Below are positions 12,010-24,454 of a stretch of DNA of 64,000 bases, in pieces. Within the stretch, counting starts at the first letter, position 1; the number at the start of each line of letters is the position of its first letter. A program made the position numbers and the translations under genes. The notes beneath the pieces were generated by a model, which had not been told where the DNA came from, did no database searches, and saw nothing but the letters and a program-made list of their open reading frames with translations. Source of the stretch: Nymphaea colorata (lineage: Eukaryota > Streptophyta > Magnoliopsida > Nymphaeales > Nymphaeaceae); contig NC_045138.2 in NCBI RefSeq assembly GCF_008831285.2, positions 37,191,115 to 37,255,114 on the forward strand. Direction: 5' to 3'.

Positions 12010-13062
12010 CCAAAACTTTTGATTCTACCTCATCTTGAGAACTAAATTAATTCGTGGAACAAATTTTCAACATATTATTTTATCTCGTCCTCCATTGAAA
12101 GTCAATTCTTTTCTTTTATCTTGCTACATAGTGATCATGTGGGTTTAGTGAGTCCTTCCTTCTTTGATCAATTGTTGGCATTAATGCTACACACATTTTG
12201 CCAATGTAAACTAATAATAAAAAAGGAGGCCTTAGTTTTCGGGTGAGCGGAGTTTGGCCCATTGTTTGAAAAAGGCCAATGCCTTTACCGAACTCGTTAT
12301 CTCGCATATGGTATAGGGCTTGCGTTGGTGCCTGTAAATCCCATCCCCGCTGCACTTCAACTTGCTTGTCAGTGTAAGAAGATTGTAACATGAGAGAACA
12401 ATGAAGCCAACCTGTTTGAAATGTACAAGGTGATATTGCACCATAATAATCAGTGTTTCTATGGAGGATAGTAAAGACGGTAGCAAGTTACAAATTCTGT
12501 CTAGGTAGGACATATATCTTCATTGCTAAGTTAAGCAGAGTTAAAATCATCTATTCTGTTAGTGTCGCAACTTGTGTATGTTCCTGACAAAAAGAATTGA
12601 TCAATTGGTCGAGGTCTCGAAGCAAAAAACACATAATAAAAGAGATGTAGCTCTAGTTACTTTCATATTTGTACTTTCTTTTCCATTTAAACAATACTGA
12701 GTCAGATTCTTCTGCTACCAATATCGAATAAAACTTTCTGAGCAAGATCTTTTTTAATGTAGGAGTTGTTCGATGTAGATTAGTTGAATCATATAAATTT
12801 TATGAAACCATGATGAAACCATGCGCTATAGCTTGAAGCCATAGTTCCGATGGGAATAGTTGGCAATGGAATCAGATTTTTCTCATTCTTTCCATATTCT
12901 TAAAAGTGCAAAGAGAAGGCCCGGCCACTAGAAACGTCTGCCTCTCTATCTGATCTCTTCCGTTCTACCTCATCTCTTCCAGCTGGAGGGATTGGACTCA
13001 TGAGTTGAATTTACAATATCAAATGCGACACATCCCAAATTTTAGTTGACATCAATTTGTTG

Positions 13063-13064
<2 letters not shown>

Positions 13065-13145
<81 letters not shown>
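13065..13145. repeat. Compound (TC)n(TA)n microsatellite
   Basis: A (TC)n run of about 36 bases passes directly into a (TA)n run of about 45 bases. The same arrangement, CT run then TA run, recurs at 62684-62769. MITE copy A begins immediately after it. Confidence 0.92.
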
Positions 13146-13150
<5 letters not shown>

Positions 13151-13499
13151 CATAGTCACAGATAAGGTTTCAAAATTTTAAATGGTGAGATTTTTTTTTT
13201 AAATAATATGGTGAACTTGAAAAAAACTAGAAAAATATGGGAGAAGTACCGTAAATTTTTAAAAATTTAAAAAATAAAAAATAAAAAAAATAAAATAAGT
13301 GAGAAGCTAATAATACAAACATCAAAAGATAAGTATATTTGCAACAAATAAAAAATAGAAAATAAGAAAAAAAACTGTTTGACATTAAAAAAATTAGAAA
13401 AAATGAAAAAAAGGGCATTTTTTTAGGTTTTAAACAACCATTTAATTTATCGTGTCTTTTTCTTATTTTTTTCGAAAAAAAGTGTTTTTCGTGACTATG
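13151..13499. mobile_element. MITE family copy A
   Basis: The stretch opens CATAGTCACAGA and closes GTGACTATG. With the flanking bases, a perfect 12-bp inverted repeat runs TATCATAGTCAC (13148-13159) to GTGACTATGATA (13491-13502). The AT-rich interior aligns along its length with the segment at 25167-25535, including a nearly identical block of about 40 bases around ACAAACATCAAAAGATAAGT (near 13310). It sits in TA-repeat DNA, so its target duplication cannot be read. It is non-coding and therefore non-autonomous. Confidence 0.85.
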
Positions 13500-15048
13500 A
13501 TATATATATATATATACATATATATATAGTAGGATGAATGGTATAACTTAGGTTAGTGAACCCACCATCAGATGCCGGGTGCCGCGAAGAACCCCGGTTT
13601 CAACCTTTTCTCGACACAAGTGGGTCAGGGCACGTCCCTTTTGAAAGAAATAAAAAGAACTTTGTACAACTGATAGTGAAACTTTGATTTCTAAATCAGT
13701 CCATACGAACGTACATACATATGTAAGGCCAACCAACCCTCCGAACCTCTTCTAGAAGTATGACTCTGACCTCTTGGGGTGGGTTAGAAGGTTTGACCAA
13801 CAAACCACGCCAACTTTGACTTTGCCGCTTCGTGGATGTTGGACCCAGTCCGTCTTTCCCGTTTGAAGGGCCGGCTGATGCATTTGCCTGTTTGAGTGCG
13901 CAATTCTCTAACATGTGGATCTTACAACTCGGTCTGCAGGGCCCAGGGTTCGTTGACTTGGATCTGTTCATGAGTCCAGTTTATTTGATAATTGCAACTT
14001 AGACTTTTGATCTCCATACATATGCTTAAACCACTCGATTAATTATTGATTATGAGAGACTCTTTGAACTCTTAACATTTTTTTTTTTTTGAGACGAATT
14101 TTATTAAATTTTATTCATTATAAATATTTTATAGAAAATACTATAAGTTTAACAAATTAATATGCAAAAGTGTCATGAACTTAGGGGAGTATCGTTGACC
14201 GCACGGACTTGGACTCGAGGCTTTAGTGCTGGCTTTTCCAACTTTCTTGGTTCAGACGAATGATGTGATGTTTTCTTATTGGAACAAATATAATCTAGCA
14301 TGTATACAAGTTCCACGGTCAAACCAAAGCGTACCTTTTCTACTTGCGATGGAATAAAATAGAAAATCTGCTTTCCATTTGGTTTTTTATGACTCATTTC
14401 TTATGGTTTACGTCCACGTCTTTAATTTCAGTTTTGTGCCATTGAACCTAATCGTTCTCTTCTTTTTTTTTTATCGCTTGCTTCACTCCACATATTAGAA
14501 TGTGGCAGTGCAATGTGTTTTTCTCCATCTTTCTCTCCCTATCAAATGATACTCCAATGGTAGACAGAACAAAATCATCCAAGCACAATAGGACAATTCG
14601 AATTTGTATTCAATTGCCGACATGGTTTACTATCTAATACGTGCCACCAATCGTTTGGAATGAACTCCAATGTCTCTTGGTCAAAGCTAGCAGTCTTTTT
14701 AAGTAGAAGTCCAATTTAAATTGAATTTGGTACACCAAATCCCTTCTCTCAATCGATATGTATATTCAGAAATATATGGCAACTGAGATTTAAAAAACTA
14801 AAATAACCACTGTGAGCTAAGAAATGAATTAAATTAACATCAAAGGTTGCTATAAGAAAAGTTCTCTCTCGAAAATAAGGTGCCTACAATTCTCTGTGGG
14901 AAAAACTTCGGTCGAATGATCTAATTCGATCTAACAACTGGGCCATTTTTTACATTATTCGTTCAAACTAGGTTCACTGTTCAACTAATCTGAAATTTTA
15001 TATTGAAAGTAAAGCTGCTTACTGAACAGTGAAAATTACAGCCAAGGT

Positions 15049-18000
15049 TCAGATCGAGTCAAGCCATTCATCAAAATCATCTAATGACACTAATGGTGCA
15101 TTTTCGCTCTTGTCACCTTTACTTTCATTGTCCACAATGGATGGTGCAACTTTTGGAAGCATTTTCTTATCTGGTCCTTCATTGGTAAGGTCACCAGACT
15201 TCATCAGGAGCCTCTGATTAGGAGCTCTGTAGGTCGATCCCAAAGATGCCCCACCAAGTACGGAGCTAGAGGACCCTCTTGAATGAGAAGAGGCAGATAT
15301 CCCCACAGACCGTCCTGGAATTTGTTGCTTAATATCAAATGATTCTAGAAGCTTAGCCTCATCAAACGAATCAAGCAGCGTATCAAGCTCTGCCTCTGCT
15401 GCAGTGGCGTCGAATCTGCTTATTGGCATGTCTTGAATTGATTGTGATGCATCATCTTGCTCCTCTCTTGATTTTGAAGCATCATCTTTTGTATGCAAGA
15501 TGCTTTTGATTTGGTATGACTGCTCCAGAAAAGAAACATTGGTTGGGTTGTGAGCGATGCCTTGCCCTTCCATGGCTTTGTATTTCAAATCATGTCTATT
15601 CTGTTTCAGGACCTCGCCCCCTTGCGAATCTCTGGATGAAACTGACATGTGCTCGGCATCATGCAGATGTGTATCCTCAGGGCAGATTATCTTACCTGCT
15701 AAAGGCTGTTGCACACGTTCAGATTCACTAGCCCGAGAGAGTTCAACATTTTTACATTCGTCATTAATGCTTGCTTTGAAGCCACTTGCACGCTGTTGAC
15801 AGAAAATGACTGTGCATCAGAAAATATATTAACTATATTTTTGAAGTAATAATATACATTCTTCACATAATACAATTGAAATGCCAAAAAGACGGTGATG
15901 GTTATAGACGTGTTTGTGAGATGTTTCTGTAACACTTTCTCATTAAAGAGAGACGTAACAAGAACAGATGACAGAATATTGGATTGCAAGTAGTCATAAG
16001 ACTGCCTATCCAATCATCCAATCACATGCACTAGGTCAATAATTTGTCCATCATGCATATGATAGACCTAGGACCAGTAAAGAACTGATACACAAAAAAT
16101 ATGAAGCTGAAATTTTTTAATTGGTGAAAGTGACAGGCCTAGCAAGTGACGACTAGAGAACAAGGTCTTCCAATCCATGCCATTTTGTTCCAGGAGGTTA
16201 CCGTTAGTTGCAGAGCTAACTAAGATTTTAAGAAAAATAACGTTTCCCACTTACCACAATCAATCATAGCCCACTACCTTGGGATTAATCAAATACCCGG
16301 ATCCTTCAGACGTCAAAGTACAGATTTGACCAATGAAGTGTCTTAGACTCTTAGATATCTTCATTTTAATGCATCGCTACTATGTCTCATGAAGTCATCA
16401 TACAGTGAAGTAAATAAGTGAAGATCCATGATAGACGAAATAGAGCTTCTGTCTTGATTTCTGCAGATTCAACGCAATGAGGGAACCTCAGCATCTATAT
16501 GAGAACAACCACCAAATCAAGGTGGCAGCACACATGCCAGAAGATACTAATGGATTGTAAGATCCAATGCACTCTCCCCATTGTACTTTACTTGTGTGAG
16601 GCAGAAGTATTTCAGTTTCTTTTAATTTCTCTGTCTGTGTGTTTTTGCTTTAGTAATTTCTTTTGTATGGGTCGGGTCTAGTTAGAGTGTGCAACCCAAC
16701 CCAGCACGTCATGTACCTAAACCCACTTAAGGGTAATCAAACCCTAATGAAGATTATCGTTGACGTGAAGAGGAGCTGGGCTTCCTACAGCTGTGTTTGT
16801 GAGTGCTGCAGCGAGCGGCTGTAGTGGTGAGCCAAACCGAAGCTAACAAGGTATCATAGCTCCAGCGACCATGGCGGAGAGAATCACTGTGCGCAACTCC
16901 TTTGCAGCGGTGGAACAACACAAAAATCAAGTGGAAACGATGATTGACGGCCTGGAAGGGCAGAGATGCATGGGATGGATCAACGCCTGAACACAGTGGA
17001 TGCACGGTTGGAAGCCATGATGGTGGAGCAACAGGCGATGTCGATGCTCTTGCGTGAAAGCCTGCGACAAGGCTCTCAGCAACAGTCACTTGATTCCGAT
17101 CAGACCCAGTCGGACGAGCGCATGGAGCAGGGTTGGCCAGGGAATGAAGGCACAGCCTGGAGCACAACGAAGATGGATTTTCCGCAGTTCTCCGGAGACG
17201 ACCCCATTAGTTGGGTATTTCGTGCTGAACAGTACTTCCATTGCCAAGGGATCATGGGCGACGAAAGAGTACGTCAAGCGGTAGTTTATTTTGAGGGCGC
17301 AGCGATATGTTGGTACCGTTGGTTGGTGTCGCAGCAAGGAAGACCAGACTGGGCGACCTTGGTGAAAGAGCTCACGTCGTGCTTTGGGCCGTCAGCATAT
17401 CTCGACTATAATGTAGAGTTGTCGAGCATTAAACAATCAGGTATGGTGTTGGAATACCAGGAACATTTCAAGGCGTTGACGAATATGGTGTGTGGATGGC
17501 CCCTTCCAGCCCTCATCGACGCGTTCCTAGCATGATTGACTGATGAAATACGCATCGAAGTCCAAGCGATAAAGCCATGAACATTAATGGACTGCTTCGA
17601 ATTAGCGCGCATAGTGGAGGAGAAACACGAATGGCTGCACATGTTCAATAAGGGCACTTTTAGCAAGACATGGCAAGGCGTGAGAACCAGCCCACGCGAG
17701 ACTATCCATAAGGCATGGCCGGATGCGAGGAACAGCCCACGAGAGAAGTTGAAATCTGACATTTTTCCACCTGCCCCAGGAAAAAATCAGAAGGGAAACG
17801 CGCCGCACCAAGTTGTGAGACATTTGACGCCGGAGCAAATCAAGGAGAAGAGACGGCTGAACCAATGTTTTTACTGTGATCAGCCGTACGTTCCAGGGCA
17901 TAACTGCAGACGCCAACATATGTACCTCGTCGAGGAGAGTGACGAACCACTAGAGGCCGATGCGGATCCGCCCTTGCCCATGGAACCAGAGGTGATGGAA

Positions 18001-21000
18001 AACCAGACAATCCCCGAAATTTCGCTGCATGCATTGGCTGGAGATAAGGTTCCACATCTCATGCGTGTGGAAGGCAAGTTGCGAGGCCGGCCAGTCAGCG
18101 TGCTAATCGACACAGGCTCGACTCACAATTTCATTTGTGAGAAATTTGCCCGGGCCCTGGGCTGTCATATAGAGGTTCAACCCTCCTTTGACGTGGTGGT
18201 CGGAGATGGGAGTACCCTGAGGTGCAGGGGTAAGTGTCAAATGGAAAGGTTAGAGATCCAAGGTTTTCACTTTCCTGTACAGTTATACATTTTAGCCATG
18301 GCGAGAGCCGACCTAGTCTTAGGCATCCAGTGGTTGTGCGAATTGGGAGAAGTGGTATGAGATTTCGTGGGCATGAGAATGCAGTTTAGGGGCCCCGCGA
18401 ACGAAAGATTTACGTTGGAGGCGAGCCCTAGGCGACCTTGTTCAGAAGCACCAGCTGTCTGCCTGCTGAAGGGACCGTCCGCTTCTTTTCTCCTGCTATC
18501 CACTCAAGTTCAGGCACATATGGAAGAGAAAACAATCCGATTCAGCTCCGAAGAGTTTAAGAAAACGCTGCAGGAAATGCTATAGGAGCTTGGGTCAGTT
18601 TTTAGCACGCCTAAGGCGTTGCCGCCGGAGATAGGATATGAACATTGCATTGAATTACAACCGGGAGCCGAACCTGTCAAATCAAGATTGTATCGCTACA
18701 GCCAAGTATAGCAAGAAACCCTCGAAGAACTTGTGCAGGAAATGTTGGAAGCAGGGGTGATTCAGCCAAGTCACAGCCCCCTTGCTTGGCCCCGCCATGG
18801 AAGCCGACGTTTCTGCGTAGACTATCGCGCGTTGAACACCATCACTATCAAAGACAGGTACCCGATCCCCATTGTGGAAGACTTACTAGATGAGTTGTAT
18901 GAGGCCTGCGTTTTCTCCAAACTAGACTTGCGCTTTGGGTATCATCAAATCCGTGTGGTGAAGGATGACATTCCTAAGACCTCTTTCCACACGCACGACG
19001 AACACTACGAGTTCACCGTCATGCCTTTCGGACTGACGAATGCGCCTTCCACCTTTCAATCGCTGATGAATGATGTGTTTCGCCCCTTCTTGCGAAGGTT
19101 CGTATTGGTATTCTTTGATGACATTTTGATTTACAGCAAGGGGGAATGAGAACACCTCAACCACTTACAAACTGTTCTAGTGGCTTTGCAACGACACAAG
19201 CTACACGCCAAACTTTCTAAATGTGTTTTTGGCAATCCCAAGATCTCTTATCTAGGGCATGTGATAAGTCATGGGAAGGTGAGCATGGAACAAGAAAAAG
19301 TCCATGCGGTGAAGGGATGAAGTATACCTAAAAACGTACGAGAGTTGTGTGCGTTGCTAGGGCTCACGGGTTACTACTGTAAATTTGTCTGAAATTACGG
19401 TCTGGTCGCAGCGCCTCTCACAGCCCTAACTAAGAAAGGTTGTTTTGCATGGAGTATTCAAGCCGAACAAGCATTCCAACAACTCAAAGAGGCAATGACA
19501 CAGCTCCGGTTTTACAGATGCCTAATTTTCAGCTTCCCTTTACGGTTGAGTCAAATGCATCCGATTTGGGGATGTGAGCGGTCCTGAGCCAAGAGCAACA
19601 CCCAATTGCTTATTTAGCTAAACCAAGGCTAACAACTTGGCTACAAGGTGCTCCTTACTAACTTCATACACATTTAAGCGTGATTTTTATGTATTCCAGG
19701 ATCTGCTAATGATGTATATCCTGATGGCAGGAGCAGAAGATATGGCCAATTTTCATACTCCACCAGACAGAGTTCCAAAATGTTAAGACATATATTTCCA
19801 GTGGTTCTTAATCTTCCATATTGCCTCACCTTATGTGAAAAATACATACAGTAATTGAGAATGTTGATAACATACAACTTGACCATTTCGATCTTCTTGA
19901 GACCCACAAGGCTCAGACTCGAATAAACACAATAGATAAATTATTATCTCCTTTATCCTACTACTAATGACTTGGACATTCATGAATAATGGTAGATAAA
20001 AACAAAAAACACACACACATACACATGTAAAGCAAATTATGCCTTATGAAGTTCTGCATACTGTGCCAACTAGTAGTTAGAAAGCGGGTAGGGCCAGTAG
20101 GCAGCCTCAAATCTTGTTCATTAGGAGCCACTTACCATTTCATGTAATAAAACTGAATTTAACATGAACCTTTGAACCATGTCCAATTACCCCTATGCTT
20201 ATTAACTGTGATATATAGATTTATTGCTATCCCAAGGTTCATATCTTACTATGTGTCGCAGGTGATTGAACCTACCAATAGGTAGACAAATTAGAAAGCA
20301 CATTCATACAGTCTAGGCATAATTCATGTCTACTTCCACACAGGAATAAATACATAATAGATATGGTTCAAAGTTAAAAAATATGCATCTCTAAATTATG
20401 TACTACAAAAGGAGCGTTAACTAATATTTAATTGAATACCATAAATGTCAACCACGCCAAAAACAGAAAACATTGTAGGTATCATAAAAGGTGTGGAAAA
20501 TTTATACCATGCTTGCAGGCAATATATCTTCTTCAACAAAGAGCCGCTTTGAGGGTTCTAGCTTGGCAAGTTGTTCTGCAACAAGATGAAGGTCCAGGGA
20601 AAAAAATGATGCCTGCATCATACCAAAGGGAAAGTATTAACAGAAAGCAAAGAAAGGATACGCCAAAATTCATAAGGCAAGACAATAAATTGTTAGATCT
20701 GGCTACTCACTTCAGAACTCTTATTCAGAATACTAATGATATAAAGATTGCACCATGGAGAACAAAGAGGAAGCATATAAATTTCTTTGAACAGATGAAG
20801 AGAGGTGAAATCGAAATTGCCAGAAGATTGTTTGATCAATTCATGGTGTCGAAAGTACCAGCAGGTCGCAAGCACTGTTAATTACATGAGAAAAGCAGTT
20901 ACCTCATGGTCTAAAGGACTGTCGTCAACATGAAAATTGTCATCTGCACCCAAGGACAAAAGTCCCTTTCCCCTGGCAGAAAGCATAGAACTCAGTCCCT

Positions 21001-22228
21001 GAGAAAAATCTAAAAAACAATTTCTTGTTAGTTTTTTGGAGAAGATTACAGTAACTTTTACTCCATTTATACCAATATTTAACTCGTTGACATTGGTTTA
21101 CCCCTATATTTGCCAAAAAACACAGATAAAGTATACTGTGTATGAACAGGCATAAAGATATCAATGATATGACAACACAAAACATCATTTATTTACAAGA
21201 CAACATACGCCACATAGTATATAGTACATACAATTGCTTAGATATCATCACGAAAAGTAACAAAGCCTTTTTAGTTAACGATGATGGCCCTTAAGGCCTT
21301 AACCACGAAGTGTTATGAGTACAACACCATGGAAAGGCTCAGGCCACAGAATGGCAGGGTTGGGGCATGATCCAGGGTCTTCAACTTGACACCTTTACAT
21401 TTCCCTCCTACCACCTGCTCTCCACCTGATGGCAACCTAATGAAGTTACAGTTAGCACATAACAGAATGGCTGGCTGGTAAATCAAAATAAAAGCCAAAC
21501 CCTTCGCAGAACGTAGAAAAAAGGAAAACAAGTTCTGGAAGGCAGGAATAGAAATTTACCGATTCAAGCAAACACGTACTAAAAACACGGGGGAAAAAAA
21601 AATCTCGTTCAGTATCAATCGTGATTCCGAGAATGTATATCTCAAATTAGCCTTTTATTAACATTCAAACCAAAACTAACACACACAAACACACAGAGTT
21701 GCAATTCCAGACCCAAGCAAAAGACAAACCAGAAGAATCATCTCAAAGAAATGCTCATAGCAGAAGCAGATAGAAAACTGATACAAACTAGCAGAATGTA
21801 TGTGAAACGAATACATAATGAGAAAACGAAAACGGCTTTCAAAGGCAGAAACTAACCAAGACCAAATACGACAACAAACCTTGAAGTAGGACTTCATGGA
21901 AGGAAGGCACGCCGCGGGGCTGCGATTGGGCCTCAGAGATCAAATAGGAATAGTCGGCGCCCTTACTTTTGGGCACCACGATTTCTTGCTTGGGAGTTTG
22001 GGAAAAGGGGCTTCCTGAACCATACTCGCCCATCTCGTCCCCCTCTTCTTCATAGCGGTCCCAATTGGAGGGAAGCGTTGGTTGTGTGGGGCTTGCCCGA
22101 CTTGGATATCGGTTTTGGTGGGGCTTCTTCTTCGTGGGCTTGTTGGCTTCAGGCTTCCGACCGCCATGCTGATGATGTTGGGGTTGATGGGATACGCCCT
22201 TTGCTTTCTTCGACGACTTCAAATCCAT
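15049..22228 (-). CDS. Uncharacterised plant protein, 4 exons, 434 aa
   Basis: Exons on the minus strand are 22228-21880, 21009-20903, 20612-20508 and 15792-15049. All introns are GT-AG and the phases join to one frame of 434 codons plus TGA. I do not recognise the family. The N-terminus (residues 1-45) is rich in Lys, His and Pro. NWDRYEEE lies at 55-62, [12 protein letters not shown] near 90-101, and a conserved-looking core at about 113-188 covers exons 2 and 3 ([37 protein letters not shown]). The last exon is acidic and serine-rich, disordered in appearance, and ends [10 protein letters not shown]. There is no signal peptide or membrane segment. The spread of short conserved blocks and acidic tails suggests an adaptor-like or regulatory protein, but that is only impression. 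Intron 3 is 4.7 kb because a Ty3/gypsy fragment lies inside it in the opposite direction. Splice sites are clean, so the gene may still work. Confidence 0.8.
16500..19665 (+). mobile_element. Truncated Ty3/gypsy LTR retrotransposon, inside an intron
   Basis: A probable 5' LTR ends near 16847 (CTAACA) and is followed by GGTATCATAGC, close to the usual plant primer-binding site for initiator Met-tRNA; the LTR start is unclear. Gag follows (16871-17900, with a frameshift near 16960), with the retrotransposon gag domain and a zinc knuckle C-x2-C-x6-H-x-C-like ([14 protein letters not shown]). Next come protease ([11 protein letters not shown] near 18103), reverse transcriptase ([31 protein letters not shown], 18733-19149) and the beginning of RNase H ([12 protein letters not shown] near 19540). 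It stops near 19660: the rest of RNase H, integrase and the 3' LTR are absent. At least eight nonsense codons lie in one otherwise continuous frame from gag through RT, and a 1-nt deletion near 19499 adds a shift. It is dead. It lies antisense to the host gene. Confidence 0.92.
16850..16861 (+). other. Probable primer-binding site of the Ty3/gypsy element
   Basis: GGTATCATAGCT differs from the widespread plant LTR-element sequence GGTATCAGAGC by one base. It lies just after a CA-ending stretch and 20 bases before the first gag-like ATG, where a primer-binding site belongs. It sets the inner edge of the 5' LTR. Confidence 0.6.
19666..20507. other. Remainder of intron 3, nothing coding
   Basis: AT-rich intronic DNA between the break of the retroelement and exon 3 of the minus-strand gene. 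I saw no matching LTR that would close the element, and no exon-like frame. Confidence 0.6.
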
Positions 22229-23139
22229 CTTCGCAATTCCTTCACAGGGCAGAGAGAGGGTCTGTGTGTAGAGAGAGAGGCTGTGCGTGTGTGATGGAGA
22301 TTTGGACAAACGATGGTACCAGTCGAAACTTCTACCAACACGGGCCTTATTTCATCATGGCCTCCAATGCTGATAACTAAAAAAGAAACCAGTCGTCTGA
22401 CTGGCACAAGCTCCCACAATCCGTTCTTCATTTTCAATCGTTAATTGTATTTAGTGCGATTTAAATCTCAATATGGACGAAGAAAGAAACTTTTTAAACT
22501 CGGTTGCACATGAAAATTGGTTTCACTTCTTACAACATGAAAATTAGGCTGTAGGGTGGCGTTGGGTTTGAAGAAGAGTCACTTCTTACAACATGTTATT
22601 TAGCACAAGATATGTCTTCAGTGTTGTTTTATGCTTTAATTGTTGTTCTAAGCGGGATTGCTTAATTGAATCTAATGTTTGAATTGGATCTGGAAACAAT
22701 ATATATCTCGTCATATCATGTCAATGTTTATTTTAGATGGCTTTAGGAATTACTATCGCATTACTTTTTTTTTTATCGATTTTCTAAATATTACAATTTT
22801 ACGCTGTTTATAAGAAGATTGAAACATTTAAATGATATATTTAAGAAGGATTTGCACAATTGAAGAGGTGACTTCTCCTATTGCCCATAAATCGAGCAAA
22901 AGATTGCCCATCCATTTCATATGAAATTTATAAGTGTGGGCGGACTTTGAATCTTTTCAAAATAAAAGACAAGATGCCACACTTACGCGGTTTGTTCTGT
23001 TTCCCTCTTTTTTTTTTGTGGTTTTTAATAAAAGAAGGCAAGAAGCCGCGGTCTGTTCCCTCTCCCGCCCTCTTTCAAACCCCCGGCCCCTAGCATCGCT
23101 CTCTCTCTCTCGTCGATCGTCTCCAGTCGATGCCCGCCA

Positions 23140-23465
23140 GGAAACTCACCCTTGATTCTTGTGCTTTTGGGTCGTCGATTGGTGCGAGTCTGCGAGAGTC
23201 TTGACCTTTTCGGTGTCCTTTTAACCGATCGCAGCAGCAATGGAGGAAACTCGTCCTTGATTCTTGTGTTCTTGGTTGGGCCGTCTATTGGTGCGAGAAA
23301 CTTGACCTTTTCGGTATCTTTTAACCGATCGCAGCAGCAATCGGTATCTTTAACCGATTGCAGCAGCAATGGAGGTGAGGTTTCGTCCATATGATCGAAT
23401 CTGTAATGAAGGTGAGGGTCGAGGCATCTGATCGAAGCAGCAATGAAGGTGAGGTTCGACTGACT
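23140..23465. repeat. Degenerate tandem repeat block, ~100-bp units
   Basis: A unit beginning GGAAACTC and running through TTGATTCTTGTG, a GGTGCGAG block, TTGACCTTTTCGGT and AACCGATCGCAGCAGCAAT occurs at 23140-23244 and again at 23245-23341. A short third copy of its tail follows (23341-23373). A smaller repeat of TGATCGAA...CAATGAAGGTGAGG follows to about 23465. The copies have diverged. No frame is maintained, so it is not coding in its present form. Confidence 0.8.
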
Positions 23466-23491
23466 CGCCTCATCAGCGTGCAAGAATCGGT

Positions 23492-24420
23492 CACTACAAG
23501 AAAACTGCTAAGCTCCGACGCTGTTCGGCCTGCGACGTCGGTGCCCCCAGGCGAAATGACAACGTGACGATCCTCCCGTTGCCGAGCGTACAAGCACCAA
23601 CGGTTTCGACGGCTAGAAACAATCCGCGACTGAGGTTCTTGGTGTCGAACATCCCAAATTCAGGCATCGAAACTCTTAAACTACGCCGTCCACGGAATAA
23701 CCACGCATCGAGACAGAAGTCCGACAGTTGATGCCTCCGTTGGTGGCTGCTCATTTCATCTCCGATGGTATGGGTGGCGCTGTAGTCCGAATTGTCACCT
23801 CCGACGCATCAATCCGCCAACGGAGCTCATAAACCTAAAATTAAATGCGTCAATTTGGCGTCGGAGTCCTTCCTTAACGCCCTTTGACGCAGTTGGGTAA
23901 GTCGACCTACTGAGAATGTCATTGACGGGAGCGATCAACGATGCGCCGACGACAATGCCGTAAACCACCGACTTGTTGATGATTGCGTCGAAATCTAGTT
24001 TTCTCACTTTCCCGGCCATTTTTTCTGCGCTTAAAGGTGACTGCCGAATCTTCGCACATATATCTGTTTTTCTCTCCCTCCCTCTCTCTTCTTGGTCCTT
24101 TCGTAATTAATTTGTGACACGCAGATTTGCCCTTGCGTTTTCTCTTTTCTTGCTGTTAGCTCTTGGTCATTGCTGCAACAGGGCTTGGTCATTGCTGCAA
24201 CAGTTGGTGTATGCGTGAGCACGCACTGGATCGTTTGTTTGCCCTTACGTTGCGTCTGTATTATGTAAGCTAGATATCTTCTTCTTCTTCTTCTCTGCGA
24301 CCACGAGTTGTTCAAAAGAGTCCGCTCACGATTTGTGCTTGTTATTCATCATGGTTCCTTTTATATACATTTATTTGTTTGGAAAAAACAATACAGACAG
24401 TACAAGGGAAGCTTGTAGTG
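23492..24420. mobile_element. CACTA-type transposon terminus, possibly a 929-bp element
   Basis: CACTACAAGAAAACTGC at 23492 matches the canonical plant CACTA (En/Spm) end. The DNA after it is full of CCGACGC/GCGTCGG-type subterminal motifs in both orientations up to about 24000, also typical of these elements. An inverted CTTGTAGTG lies at 24412-24420 and would close a 929-bp element, but the TIR match stops after 9 bases. The 3-bp flanks (GGT and TCA) also do not match, so the 3' end may be elsewhere. The minus frame at 23795-24019 inside it has an ATG but no family I recognise. No transposase is present. Confidence 0.6.
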
Positions 24421-24454
24421 TCATTTGTGTCAATCACTTGAATTTTCTTTGCAG

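Larger units (their letters stand above)
5575..15048. other. Gene-poor region with MITEs and microsatellites
   Basis: After the glutaredoxin stop there is a T-rich stretch (about 5780-5930) that probably includes its 3' untranslated region. The remaining 9 kb has only short frames without domains. It holds a hAT MITE at 11050-11446, a (TA)n run at about 11979-12007, a compound (TC)n(TA)n tract at 13065-13145 and MITE copy A. The frame at 8868-9062 begins with a real ATG but matches nothing I recognise. Confidence 0.6.

Noticed and set aside
16954-17919. Minus-strand frames over the gypsy element
   Set aside because: All are shadows of the gag-pol frame.
23795-24019. 74-codon minus-strand frame MAGKVRKLDFDAII...
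   Set aside because: It lies within the CACTA-like stretch, has no recognised domain, and the frame is probably a by-product of the repeats. A captured gene fragment remains possible.
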